This document shows positions 44,387-52,299 of a DNA stretch of 52,299 bases, in pieces (the stretch's first letter is position 1; every line of letters starts with the position of its first letter). The notes below the pieces were generated by a model, which saw only the letters and a list, made by a program, of their open reading frames with translations, had not been told where the DNA came from and ran no database searches. The stretch comes from Pseudomonadota bacterium (GTDB lineage Bacteria; Pseudomonadota; Gammaproteobacteria; Steroidobacterales; Steroidobacteraceae). The position numbers and the translations under genes were made by a program. Location: NCBI GenBank assembly GCA_025356075.1, contig JANXUT010000008.1:1-52299 (forward strand), given 5' to 3'.

Positions 44387-46827
44387 CGGGCGGCTCCCGC
44401 CAGCTTCGGCTGGCACGGCGGCGTATTCGGCGCCGCCGTCGCAGCGGGCGTCGTCACCCGCGAGAGTCGCAGCGCGTTCGCGACGACGAGGAGCGAGGAG
44501 GCGGACATGCCAACCGCGGCGAGCCACGGCGGCACGAGCCCGCAGGCGGCGAGTGGCAGGCTCACGAGGTTGTAGCCACCCGCCCACAGCAGGTTCTGGC
44601 GAATGATCGTGCGGGTGCGACGTGCGGTCATGACCGCGGCGGCAATGATCCCGAGGTCGTTCCCCGGAATGATGAGATCCGCGTTCGCCTGTGCAAGCGC
44701 GGACCCGGAGCCGATCGCGATCGACACGTCCGCGGCACGCAGGCACGGCGCGTCGTTGATACCATCGCCGATCACGACGACGCGGGCGCCGGAGAGCTGC
44801 AGCGCCCGCACGCGCGCGAGCTTGTCGGCGGGTGTTAGCCGCCCGGCGTGGCGCTCAATGCCGAGCAAGTTCGCGAGTGCGGCGACGGGCGCCGCGTGAT
44901 CGCCGCTCACGATTTCGATCGCGAGCCCGGCGTCTCGCAACGCACTCACCGCCGCGCGCGCTCCCGCGCGGGGTCGGTCCTCGAGCTCGAACCGCGCGAG
45001 CCATTGGCCGGGGCGGCCGAGGTGCACGCCATCCTCTCCAAACTCGGCCGGCCGCAGCCCCGCGAGCGCCGCGACGAACGCGGCGTGGCCGATCCGGTAG
45101 CGTGTGCCGCCAGTCAAGCCCTCGACGCCGGCTCCGGCCGTGACCGCAAGGTCGGTGGCGGGTGCCGCCGCGAACACCTCGAACGCGTGCGCGAACGGAT
45201 GGCCGCTCGAGCGCTCGAGGCCCGCGGCGAGCGCCAGGCACTCGGTCGCGGTGCAGGGCCCTCGGACGGCGACGGAAGAGAGCTGCGGTCGCCCGACGGT
45301 GAGGGTGCCGGTCTTGTCGATGAGCGCGACGTCCGCGACCGCGAGGGCCTCGAGCGCGTCGGCGCGGGTCACGAGGACGCCGCGGCGCGCGAGTGCCGCC
45401 ATGGCCGCCGTGACCGCGACGGGCGTGGCGAGTGACAGCGCGCAGGGGCAGCTGACGACGAGCACGGCGAGCGTCGCGGCGAACGCCCGCGTCGGGTCTA
45501 GGTACAGCCACGCAAGCGCCGTCGCGACCGCCGCGAGCAGGACGACCGCCACGAACTGAGCCGCCATCCGGTCGGCGAGACGGGCGCGTGCCGGGCGCTC
45601 CGTCGAGGCACGCTCAAGCAGGCGGACGATGCCGGCGAGCACGGTTGAATCGCCGAGGGAGGTGAGTGTCACGACCGCAGGACCCAGCACGTTGACCGTG
45701 CCACCGATCACCGCATCACCGGGTCGCTTGACGACGGGCACGGACTCCCCGGTCAGCAGCGACTCATCCGCGAGCGTGGCGGCGCCGATAAGTGTCCCGT
45801 CGGCCGGGAACGCCTCGCCGACCGCGACCCGGACGGTATCCCCGGTCGCGAGCGCGGCGAGCGGCAGCTCCAGCTCGCCCTGCGCCGTGAGCTTGCGCGC
45901 GAACTGCGGCATGAGCCGTGCGAGCGCCTCGGCGGTCGAGGTGGCGCGGTGGCGCGCGATCATCTCGAGATAGCGCCCGAGCAGCAAGAGGAACAGGAAC
46001 ATCGTCACGGAGTCGAAGTAGACCTGACCGGTACCGCGCAGCGTGTTGACTGCGCTCGCGGCGAAGGCGAGCAGCACGCCGAGCGTGACCGGGACGTCCA
46101 TGCTGAGCTGCCGTGCCGCGAGCGCTCGCGCGGCGCCGGCGTAGAACGGGACGCCGGCGTAGAGCGCGACCGGTACCGTGATCAGCAGCGAGATGAGGCG
46201 CAGGTAGTCGCGGATGACCGGGCTCATGCCCGCGCCGTCCGCCCCGTAGAACGCGACCGCGATCATCATCACCTGCATCATGCCGAAGCCCGCGACGCCG
46301 AGTCGCTTGAGCGCCTGCCGACGCTCGCGCGTCGCCACTTCGAGCGTGTCGGCAGCCCCGAGCACGTGCGGGCGGTAGCCGAGCGTGGCGATGGCCCTCA
46401 GGATTGACGAGAGCGCGATGCCGTTGAACTCGACGCGCGCCCGCGCCGTGGCGGGATTGAGCATGACCGACGTGACGCCGGGCAACTGGAGCAAGCGCTG
46501 CTCGATCAGCCAGCCGCACGCGCTGCAGCGGACTCCCTCGAGGAGGAGGTTGACCGTCGTGGCGGAGCCTGTGCGAAGGAGGCCCCGGGTGAAGCTGTCC
46601 CGGTCGAAGGCCGCCCAGGGATCTGCCGATTTCGGGACCGGACGCGGCGCACTCACCGTGCGCCACGCGTAGTAGTCGGCGAGTCCGGCCGCATCGATGA
46701 CGAGCGCCGCGGCCTCGCAACCGTGGCAGCAGACCTCGCGCTCAATCCCCTCGATCGTCACGCGCACGGGGGCGCCCGCGGGCACGGGCAGGCCGCAATG
46801 GAAGCATCCGGAAACTTGCGCGTTCAC
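44383..46827 (-). CDS. ccoI: Copper-type P1B ATPase for cbb3 assembly (CcoI/FixI)
   Basis: 814-aa metal pump. The N-terminus has Cys clusters C8/C11, C33-C34/C37 and the HMA-domain motif C101-x2-C104 (GVRCSACGW). The transmembrane metal site is CPC in VVSCPCALSLATP, the phosphorylation site is DKTGTLT, and GDGINDAP is the hinge. The twin N-terminal zinc-ribbon-like Cys motif (CFHCGLP) is typical of CcoI rather than CopA, and the location between ccoH and ccoS confirms it. It exports Cu to the periplasm for the oxidase. Overlaps of 4 bp with both neighbours are seen. Confidence 0.95.
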   Translation of the reverse strand: MNAQVSGCFHCGLPVPAGAPVRVTIEGIEREVCCHGCEAAALVIDAAGLADYYAWRTVSAPRPVPKSADPWAAFDRDSFTRGLLRTGSATTVNLLLEGVRCSACGWLIEQRLLQLPGVTSVMLNPATARARVEFNGIALSSILRAIATLGYRPHVLGAADTLEVATRERRQALKRLGVAGFGMMQVMMIAVAFYGADGAGMSPVIRDYLRLISLLITVPVALYAGVPFYAGAARALAARQLSMDVPVTLGVLLAFAASAVNTLRGTGQVYFDSVTMFLFLLLLGRYLEMIARHRATSTAEALARLMPQFARKLTAQGELELPLAALATGDTVRVAVGEAFPADGTLIGAATLADESLLTGESVPVVKRPGDAVIGGTVNVLGPAVVTLTSLGDSTVLAGIVRLLERASTERPARARLADRMAAQFVAVVLLAAVATALAWLYLDPTRAFAATLAVLVVSCPCALSLATPVAVTAAMAALARRGVLVTRADALEALAVADVALIDKTGTLTVGRPQLSSVAVRGPCTATECLALAAGLERSSGHPFAHAFEVFAAAPATDLAVTAGAGVEGLTGGTRYRIGHAAFVAALAGLRPAEFGEDGVHLGRPGQWLARFELEDRPRAGARAAVSALRDAGLAIEIVSGDHAAPVAALANLLGIERHAGRLTPADKLARVRALQLSGARVVVIGDGINDAPCLRAADVSIAIGSGSALAQANADLIIPGNDLGIIAAAVMTARRTRTIIRQNLLWAGGYNLVSLPLAACGLVPPWLAAVGMSASSLLVVANALRLSRVTTPAATAAPNTPPCQPKLAGAAR

Positions 46828-47321
46828 GGGCCCCGGCGTGGCGCGAGCTCAAGACCGCGCGGCGGCTCGCGAAACTGGCCGGTCAGCCGCCACGCGCGGT
46901 CGGGTGGTGCGAGCTCGAGGTACCAGTGCCCCGCGGTGATCGGCCCAAGCTCCGCCGCGAACGTCCGCTCGCCGGTTCGGGGGAGCCGCATCTCGCGATC
47001 ATCCGTCGCCCGGGTCGCGTGCGAGAGCACGAGTACCAGGCGCTCGGGTACTGTCGCACGGCCTTCGCGCAGCGCGACTCTGACGGTGGTCCCGGTGACC
47101 GTCAGCGTCGCGTGCACGCCGAGGCTACGTGCCGCCGCGTCCCGGACCGGGTCGTGATTGATCGCGAGACCGTCCGTGCGGTAGTCGTCGGTTACAACGA
47201 CGTCGGCACCGCGCATAGCGACCCATACCGTCGTGAGGCCAGCCGGGACGGTGAGCGCCGGGATCGCGATGACGAGCCACACGATGGGGTAGCGGTACCA
47301 GGGCAGCTCGAGGGTTGGCAT
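46824..47321 (-). CDS. ccoH: cbb3 assembly protein CcoH/FixH
   Basis: 165 aa with one N-terminal membrane anchor (PIVWLVIAIPALTVPAGLTTVWVA) and a periplasmic domain. The segment VVVTDDYRTDGLAINHD is the usual FixH start, and the end GHWYLELAPPDRAWRLTGQF is conserved. FixH proteins bind CcoN-containing subcomplexes during assembly. It lies 9 bp after ccoG and overlaps ccoI by 4 bp. Confidence 0.9.
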   Translation of the reverse strand: MPTLELPWYRYPIVWLVIAIPALTVPAGLTTVWVAMRGADVVVTDDYRTDGLAINHDPVRDAAARSLGVHATLTVTGTTVRVALREGRATVPERLVLVLSHATRATDDREMRLPRTGERTFAAELGPITAGHWYLELAPPDRAWRLTGQFREPPRGLELAPRRGP

Positions 47322-47330
47322 GGGGATTCC

Positions 47331-48710
47331 TCAGGGGGCGATGAAGCGCGATGCGGACGTGGCGCTCAGCGTCGGGTCGTCGGTGCTGGCGATCGTAAAG
47401 CGGATGGCACGGACTCCGTGCGGGGCGCCGCCCGGCGCAATGACCCGAAGTGGCGCCGAATAGACTTCTCCCGGCCCGACCCGCACCAGCCTGCTCGCGA
47501 CATCGAGCGTGAGGCCCGGCAGGCCGTCGACGGAGATCCTGAACTCGTGAGTGCGTTCGTCCTTGTTGAGGAGCTTCAGGTTATAGACATTCTCGATGCC
47601 ACTCGCCGTGTCGCGATAAAGGACATTGCGGTCGCGGATCACGTCGAGGCCGACGTCCGAGCGCAGGGACAGCGCCACGAGGCCCGCGATGGCGAGTAGT
47701 GCGAGCAGCCCGCCGTAAACAAGCACGCGCGGGCGCAGCACCTTGACCTTGCGCCCCTCGAGCGCGGCGAGGCTTGCGTAGCGGACGAGGCCGCGGGGTC
47801 GCCGGATCCTGTCCATGACGCCATCGCATGCGTCGATGCAGGCGGTGCAGGCGATGCACTCGTACTGCAGCCCCTCGCGGATGTCGATGCCGGTGGGGCA
47901 GACCTGCACGCACAGCGTGCAGTCGATGCAGTCTCCCTGGCCGATCGTGCGCGGGTCGATGTCGCGCGCGTGCGGGCCGCGGGGCTCGCCGCGCACCGCA
48001 TCGTAGGTGATGACGAGCGTGCCCTGATCGAACATCGCGCTCTGGAAGCGTGCGTACGGGCACATGTACTTGCAGACCTGCTCGCGCAGGAAGCCCGCGT
48101 TGCCGTAGGTCGCGAAGCCGTAGAAGACCGACCAGAAGAGCGCCCAGCCGGAGAGTTCCCCCTGGAGTGCGCTCCCAAGCAGCGGGCCGATCGGCGCGAA
48201 GAATCCCACGAACGTGACACCTGTCCAGAGCGCCAGCAAGATCCACACCGCCTGCTTCGCGCCCTTGCGCAGCAACTTGTCGGCATTCCAGGGGCCACGA
48301 TCGCGCTTCATCTGGCGCGCCCGGTCGCCCTCGATCCATCGCTCGATGCGCACGAACAGCTCGGTCCATACGGTCTGCGGGCACGCGTAGCCACACCAGA
48401 GCCGCCCGCCGACGGCTGTAAAGAAGAAGAGCGACAGGCCCGCGAGGACTAGGAGCCACGTGAGGAAAATGAAGTCCTGCGGCCAGAGGACCAGGCCGAA
48501 GACGTAGAACTTGCGGGCCGGCAGGTCGAACAGCACCGCCTGGCGGCCGCCGTACTTGAGCCACGGCAGCCCGTAGTAGATACCGAGCAGCACCCAGACA
48601 GCGAGTGTCCTCAGCCGCGCGAACCGTCCGCTGACTTCGCGCGGGTAGACCTTCTCGTGCCGGGCGTACGTCTCCCCACTGGCGGGCGGGGGAGCGGGCG
48701 CCCCGTTCAC
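47331..48710 (-). CDS. ccoG: cbb3 oxidase accessory protein CcoG (RdxA/FixG), 2x[4Fe-4S]
   Basis: 459 aa with about five membrane segments. CGYACPQTVWTELFVRIERWIEG is the conserved N-terminal block (ends: CGYACPQTVW, RIERWIEG). Two ferredoxin-like clusters are CIDCTLCVQVCPTG and CIACTACIDACD, followed by an Ig-like periplasmic C-terminus (FixG_C). It is proposed to reduce copper for the oxidase. Its start overlaps the small unknown gene by 4 bp. Confidence 0.95.
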   Translation of the reverse strand: MNGAPAPPPASGETYARHEKVYPREVSGRFARLRTLAVWVLLGIYYGLPWLKYGGRQAVLFDLPARKFYVFGLVLWPQDFIFLTWLLVLAGLSLFFFTAVGGRLWCGYACPQTVWTELFVRIERWIEGDRARQMKRDRGPWNADKLLRKGAKQAVWILLALWTGVTFVGFFAPIGPLLGSALQGELSGWALFWSVFYGFATYGNAGFLREQVCKYMCPYARFQSAMFDQGTLVITYDAVRGEPRGPHARDIDPRTIGQGDCIDCTLCVQVCPTGIDIREGLQYECIACTACIDACDGVMDRIRRPRGLVRYASLAALEGRKVKVLRPRVLVYGGLLALLAIAGLVALSLRSDVGLDVIRDRNVLYRDTASGIENVYNLKLLNKDERTHEFRISVDGLPGLTLDVASRLVRVGPGEVYSAPLRVIAPGGAPHGVRAIRFTIASTDDPTLSATSASRFIAP

Positions 48711-49012
48711 CGGCTGTCTGCCGGCGGGCCGGACCGGCCGGGAGGTACGCGGCCTCGAAGGAGATACACCGTCAGCCCCGCGGCCAGCAGCGTGAAGAAC
48801 CAGAAGAAGAAGAACCCGAGCGTATAGCCCGTCATGCGCGGCGAGAACGCGCCACGCAGGATCTCGGCGTCATCGTGCAGCGCATTCGGGTCGAACGTCG
48901 CGAAGAAGCACATCGTCGCGAGGGCCGCGGCGAGGAACGAGGACCAGACCGCGACGCCGATGTCGCGGCCAAGCGGATGCCGTACGTTCTTGTCCTCAGT
49001 GCTTGTCGGCAT
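48707..49012 (-). CDS. Small two-span membrane protein of the cco operon, unknown
   Basis: 101 aa from ATG 49012. Two hydrophobic segments (about 18-40, and 62-86 with the run LGFFFFWFFTLLAAGLTVYLL) are joined by a loop DPNALHDDAEILRGAFSPRM; a polar Pro/Arg tail follows. The gene overlaps ccoP by 17 bp and ccoG by 4 bp, strong evidence that it is translated and belongs to the operon. I do not recognise the family. A role in oxidase assembly or stability, as for other small cco proteins, is the natural guess. Confidence 0.75.
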   Translation of the reverse strand: MPTSTEDKNVRHPLGRDIGVAVWSSFLAAALATMCFFATFDPNALHDDAEILRGAFSPRMTGYTLGFFFFWFFTLLAAGLTVYLLRGRVPPGRSGPPADSR

Positions 49013-49925
49013 CGTCCTCACCCGCCGGCAGTGGTGATGGTGCCGCGAGGCGCAGGACGTACGCGGCGAGGAGTTGAACCTTCTGCGCCCCCAGGCGAGC
49101 CTGGTGTGCCGGCATCTGGTTCTGCCGGCCGTTGGCGATGGTCGTGCGGACGGTCGCTGCCGAGCCGCCGTAGAGCCAGTACTGGTCGGTGAGGTTCGGC
49201 GCACCGAGTGCCGGCGTGCCGTGCGCGTCGCCGCCGTGGCAGGCGCTGCAGTAAAGCGCGAACTTCTCCCCGCCCGCCGCGACCAGCGTCGGGTCGGGAG
49301 CCTGGCCCGAGAGACTGAGTACGTAGTTCGCGACCTGCTCGACGCCCTCATCGCCGAGGACGCTCTTCCACGCCGGCATGACGCCGAGGCGCCCTTGGCC
49401 GATCGTCTGTTCAACCGTCGCCGCATCGCGACCCCACTGCCAGGTGCTTGCCGTCAGGTTCGGAAATCCCGGCGATCCGCGGCCGTCGGAGCCGTGGCAC
49501 ATCGAGCAGTTGGCCGCGAACAGGTTCTTCGCGGTGCGCATCGCCTCGGGATTCGCAGCGAGTTCGGCGACACCCTGGCCCTTGAAGTGGGCATAGGTTG
49601 TCGCGGAAGTCTCGTCGGCGCGCCGGACTTCCTCCGTGTACTGCCCATTCGTCGTCCAGCCGAGCAGGCCGCGGTAGGCCCCGAGGCCCGGGTAGAGCAG
49701 CAGGTAGACGAGCGCGAACGCGATCGACAGGTAGAAGAGGTAGAGCCACCAGCGCGGTAGCGGCTTGTTGAGCTCCACGAGGTCACCGTCCCAGACGTGC
49801 CCCGTCGTGTCCGCTTCCGGCCTCGCATCCTTGGGCTTGCGCGCGGTCCGGTAGAGGATGATGAGCGCGAAGGCGATGTTGCCGAGGGTTAGGACCGTGA
49901 TCCAGCCAGCCCAGAAGTAGCTCAT
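48996..49925 (-). CDS. ccoP: cbb3 oxidase diheme subunit CcoP
   Basis: 309 aa from ATG 49925, overlapping ccoQ by 4 bp. Two membrane spans at the N-terminus (about 5-25, and 58-78) with VWDGDLVELNKPLPRWWLYLF, the CcoP signature. Two c-type heme sites follow: C140-SM-C143-H144 and C226-SA-C229-H230, each with a later Met ligand (VMPAW, QMPAH). It passes electrons from cytochrome c to CcoO. Length is normal. Confidence 0.95.
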   Translation of the reverse strand: MSYFWAGWITVLTLGNIAFALIILYRTARKPKDARPEADTTGHVWDGDLVELNKPLPRWWLYLFYLSIAFALVYLLLYPGLGAYRGLLGWTTNGQYTEEVRRADETSATTYAHFKGQGVAELAANPEAMRTAKNLFAANCSMCHGSDGRGSPGFPNLTASTWQWGRDAATVEQTIGQGRLGVMPAWKSVLGDEGVEQVANYVLSLSGQAPDPTLVAAGGEKFALYCSACHGGDAHGTPALGAPNLTDQYWLYGGSAATVRTTIANGRQNQMPAHQARLGAQKVQLLAAYVLRLAAPSPLPAGEDDADKH

Positions 49926-50068
49926 GGCTGCACGTCCTCCTCGAGCGGCAGCATCTGCACTCGCTCGAAGTCCTTGCGGCGGCGCGAGTTCATCGCCCAG
50001 GCCGTCGCGAGCACGAACGCCAGCATGGAGACGGCGGTCGCGATTCCACTCATGGTTCCGACATTCAT
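49922..50068 (-). CDS. ccoQ: cbb3 oxidase small subunit CcoQ
   Basis: 48 aa. One membrane span (TAVSMLAFVLATAWAM) is followed by NSRRRKDFERVQMLPLEED, the basic-then-acidic tail of CcoQ/FixQ. It stabilises the complex in relatives. It begins 8 bp after ccoO and overlaps ccoP by 4 bp. A second ATG five codons in is possible as start. Confidence 0.88.
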   Translation of the reverse strand: MNVGTMSGIATAVSMLAFVLATAWAMNSRRRKDFERVQMLPLEEDVQP

Positions 50069-50076
50069 TAAGAGTG

Positions 50077-50682
50077 CTACCAATCCCGCGAGGCAATGCC
50101 GAGGCCTTGCAGGTAGGCAATGAGCGCCTCCTGCTCCGTGTGACCGGCGACCGCGGCCTTGGCACCGGCGATGTCGGCCGGCGTATAGGGCGCGCCGACC
50201 GAGCGCAGCGCCTTCAGCTTCGCGGCGGAGTCCTCGCCCGTGAGCTTCGTCGTCGCGAGCCACGGGAAGCCGGGCATGTTCGATTCAGGCACCACGTCGC
50301 GTGGATTGTCGAGGTGCACGCGGTGCCACTCGTCGGAGTAGCGCCCGCCGACCCGCGCGAGATCGGGGCCTGTGCGTTTCGAGCCGAACTGGAACGGGTG
50401 GTCGTAGACCGCCTCGCCCGCGAGCGAGTAATGGCCGTAGCGCTCCGTCTCCGCACGCAGCGGGCGGATCATCTGCGAATGGCAGTTGTAGCAGCCCTCG
50501 CGGATGTAGATGTCCCGGCCCTCGAGCTCGAGCGCCGGGTACGGGTGCACGCCGGGCGCGGCCTCGGTGACTTGGCCCGTGAAGTAAAGCGGCACGATCT
50601 CGACGAGGCCGCCAACGCTGATGACGACAGCGGTCAGCACGCCTAGAAGTCCGGCCCGTCGTTCGATGAGGTCTTGAAGCAT
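50077..50682 (-). CDS. ccoO: cbb3 oxidase monoheme subunit CcoO
   Basis: 201 aa with one N-terminal anchor ([20 protein letters not shown]) and one c-heme site C64-YN-C67-H68 in [18 protein letters not shown], with the axial Met in [27 protein letters not shown] is conserved in the family. It starts 12 bp after ccoN. Confidence 0.96.
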   Translation of the reverse strand: MLQDLIERRAGLLGVLTAVVISVGGLVEIVPLYFTGQVTEAAPGVHPYPALELEGRDIYIREGCYNCHSQMIRPLRAETERYGHYSLAGEAVYDHPFQFGSKRTGPDLARVGGRYSDEWHRVHLDNPRDVVPESNMPGFPWLATTKLTGEDSAAKLKALRSVGAPYTPADIAGAKAAVAGHTEQEALIAYLQGLGIASRDW

Positions 50683-50694
50683 GCTGGAGCGCCT

Positions 50695-52116
50695 TCAGGC
50701 CGGTTGCAGGACGGGTTGGGGAGCGCGGGAGCTGCCAGGGCTGGCCACCGTCTTCCAGACGTTGTAGGCCATCAGGAACATGCCGGAGAGCACGAGCAAG
50801 CCACCGGCGAGCCGGACCGCGTAGTACGGGTACGTTGCCTTCAGCACCTCGACGAACGTGTAGGTGAGCGTGCCGTCCACGTTCGTCGCGCGCCACATGA
50901 GGCCCTGCATGACGCCCGCGATCCACATCGCCGCGACGTAGAGCACGATACCGATGGTCGTGATCCAGAAATGCACGTCGATGAGGCGCGTGCTGTACAT
51001 TGAGGTGCGGCCGTAGAGGCGTGGAATGAGGTTGTAGAGCATCCCGATCGAGATCATCGCCACCCAGCCGAGGGCGCCCGAGTGGACGTGGCCGATCGTC
51101 CAGTCGGTGTAGTGCGAAAGAGCGTTCACGGTCTTGATCGACATCATCGGCCCCTCGAAGGTCGACATGCCGTAGAACGACAGCGAGACGATCATGAACT
51201 TGAGGATCGGATCGGTCCGCAGCTTATGCCACGCGCCCGACAGCGTCATGATGCCGTTGATCATGCCGCCCCACGACGGGGCGATCAGCATCAGCGAGAA
51301 CACCATGCCGAGCGACTGCGCCCAGTCGGGCAGGGACGTGTAGATGAGGTGGTGGGGCCCGGCCCACATGTAGATCGAGATCAGCGCCCAGAAGTGCACG
51401 ACCGACAGGCGGTAGGAGTAGATCGGCCGCCCGGCCTGCTTCGGCACGAAGTAGTACATCATCCCGAGGAAGCCGGCGGTCAGGAAGAATCCGACCGCGT
51501 TGTGGCCGTACCACCACTGCACCATCGCATCGACGACGCCGGCGTAGGCCGAATACGACTTCCACATCGTCACAGGCACCTCGGCGCTGTTGACGATGTG
51601 CAGTACCGCGATCGTTACGATGTAGGACGCGAAGAACCAGTTCGCGACGTAGATGTGCTTGACCTTGCGTATCGCGAGCGTGCCGAAAAAGACGATGGCG
51701 TAGACGACCCACACGATCGCGATCGCGATGTCGATCGGCCACTCGAGCTCGGCGTACTCCTTGGCGCTCGTGTAGCCGAGCGGCAGCGTAATCGCCGCGG
51801 CGACGATGATGGCCTGCCATCCCCAGAACGTGAATTCCGCGAGCCGCGGTGCAAACAGCCGCGTGTGGCAGGTCCGCTGGACGCAGTAGTAGGACGCCGC
51901 GAAAAGCGCCGACCCGCCGAAGGCGAAGATGACTGCGTTCGTGTGCAGCGGACGAAGGCGGCCGTACGACAGCCACGGGATATCGAAGTTGAGGGCCGGG
52001 AACAGGAGTTGGGCGGCGATCAGCGCGCCGACGCTCATTCCGACGATGCCCCAGACGACCGTCATCAGCGCGAACTGGCGCACGACCCGGTCGTTGTAGG
52101 TCTCTGCGTGCTGCAT
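50695..52116 (-). CDS. ccoN: cbb3 oxidase catalytic subunit CcoN
   Basis: 473-aa polytopic heme-copper oxidase subunit (class C) with about 12 spans. Key His motifs are in order [13 protein letters not shown] (low-spin heme b), [10 protein letters not shown] (CuB and the Tyr/His region), AGPHHLIYT (CuB pair) and [13 protein letters not shown] (heme b3 and low-spin heme). It reduces oxygen with high affinity and pumps protons. The ATG follows GGAGGA. It is the first gene of the cco operon. Its promoter region is interrupted by a MITE-like element ending 42 bp upstream of the start codon. Confidence 0.96.
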   Translation of the reverse strand: MQHAETYNDRVVRQFALMTVVWGIVGMSVGALIAAQLLFPALNFDIPWLSYGRLRPLHTNAVIFAFGGSALFAASYYCVQRTCHTRLFAPRLAEFTFWGWQAIIVAAAITLPLGYTSAKEYAELEWPIDIAIAIVWVVYAIVFFGTLAIRKVKHIYVANWFFASYIVTIAVLHIVNSAEVPVTMWKSYSAYAGVVDAMVQWWYGHNAVGFFLTAGFLGMMYYFVPKQAGRPIYSYRLSVVHFWALISIYMWAGPHHLIYTSLPDWAQSLGMVFSLMLIAPSWGGMINGIMTLSGAWHKLRTDPILKFMIVSLSFYGMSTFEGPMMSIKTVNALSHYTDWTIGHVHSGALGWVAMISIGMLYNLIPRLYGRTSMYSTRLIDVHFWITTIGIVLYVAAMWIAGVMQGLMWRATNVDGTLTYTFVEVLKATYPYYAVRLAGGLLVLSGMFLMAYNVWKTVASPGSSRAPQPVLQPA

Positions 52117-52158
52117 CCCGTCCTCCGCCGGCCAGGTGGGTTCTGGCGCGGGGACAGA

Positions 52159-52297
52159 CTAGCAGGCTGCTGAAAAAGGCTTTGGCAACCATGAATTCTG
52201 TGATCATTCATTCATCAAGTACTTGTTTTATAGCTGTTTCAATTGTTGGAATTGGCAGTTAGTGGCCATCAAAACTCCTTTTTCAGCAGCCTGCTAG
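52159..52297. mobile_element. MITE-like element with perfect 21-bp terminal inverted repeats
   Basis: The repeats at 52159-52179 and 52277-52297 are perfect reverse complements (left end CTAGCAGGCTGCTGAAAAA, right end its complement). If CTAG is the target-site duplication, the element proper is 52163-52293 (131 bp). The inside is AT-rich, unlike the host, and has no reading frame of size. A GGCTGCTGAAAAA end of this kind is familiar from IS-related elements, but I cannot name the family. It lies just upstream of ccoN, the first gene of the cbb3 operon. Confidence 0.85.
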
Positions 52298-52299
52298 TG

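Noticed and set aside
52117-52299. FNR/FixK box upstream of ccoN
   Set aside because: Only TTGAT half-sites are seen; the second halves do not match ATCAA.

Overview
The window is a GC-rich chromosomal segment, densely coded, with no phage, plasmid, rRNA, tRNA or CRISPR features that I can see. Two fused enzymes point to a gammaproteobacterium: the histidinol-phosphatase/IGP-dehydratase HisB and the cyclohydrolase/pyrophosphatase HisIE, both in an operon of enteric gene order. The many secreted peptidases, esterases and TonB-dependent receptors suggest a heterotroph from a Steroidobacter- or Xanthomonas-like lineage. This placement is an inference.

Region 1 (1-18.3 kb) is mostly on the minus strand and rich in exported enzymes. 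It holds an M28 peptidase, a GNAT, and a zinc-type ABC locus (outer-membrane barrel, binding protein, permease) that lacks its ATPase. A HESAPGH-type DUF885 metalloenzyme sits divergent from a TonB-dependent receptor. A CapA-like protein, a periplasmic cupin, a class IV aminotransferase, a type-B carboxylesterase, an M20 amidohydrolase, a SnoaL-like protein and a beta-lactamase-fold serine hydrolase follow.

Region 2 (18.3-25.9 kb) is the most rearranged part. It has an AAA ATPase behind an AT-rich leader, the decayed C-terminus of a D-threonine-aldolase/D-serine-dehydratase-like enzyme, an ornithine-cyclodeaminase-family protein, a class II aldolase and an exported cyanophycinase-like protein. 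A TonB receptor pseudogene (in-frame TAA plus loss of the 3' end) abuts the 5' fragment of a convergent DUF3857 gene, as if one deletion had removed both 3' ends.

Region 3 (25.9-33.4 kb) is a complete, overlapping histidine operon, hisR-like-G-D-C-B-H-A-F-IE. It is headed by a TrpR-family regulator gene preceded by a perfect 18-bp palindrome. hisF appears to start at ATT.

Region 4 (33.4-36.4 kb) is a carotenoid-oxygenase-family gene divergent from tetR-ethD, with an 8-6-8 inverted repeat between them.

Region 5 (36.5-52.3 kb) is a microaerobic block: a GNAT, hemN, two double-domain universal stress proteins, an oxygen-sensing fixL-fixJ pair whose first PAS keeps the heme His and Arg, and a long minus-strand operon ccoN-O-Q-P-(small membrane protein)-G-H-I-S-tauE-pduL. 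A 139-bp element with perfect 21-bp terminal inverted repeats (MITE-like) sits 42 bp upstream of ccoN and probably replaced or reshaped its promoter. No wholly new system is evident. The best leads are the FixLJ/Usp/cbb3/PduL grouping, the MITE at ccoN, the ATT start of hisF, the ATPase-less zinc locus and the deletion scar at 25.34 kb.
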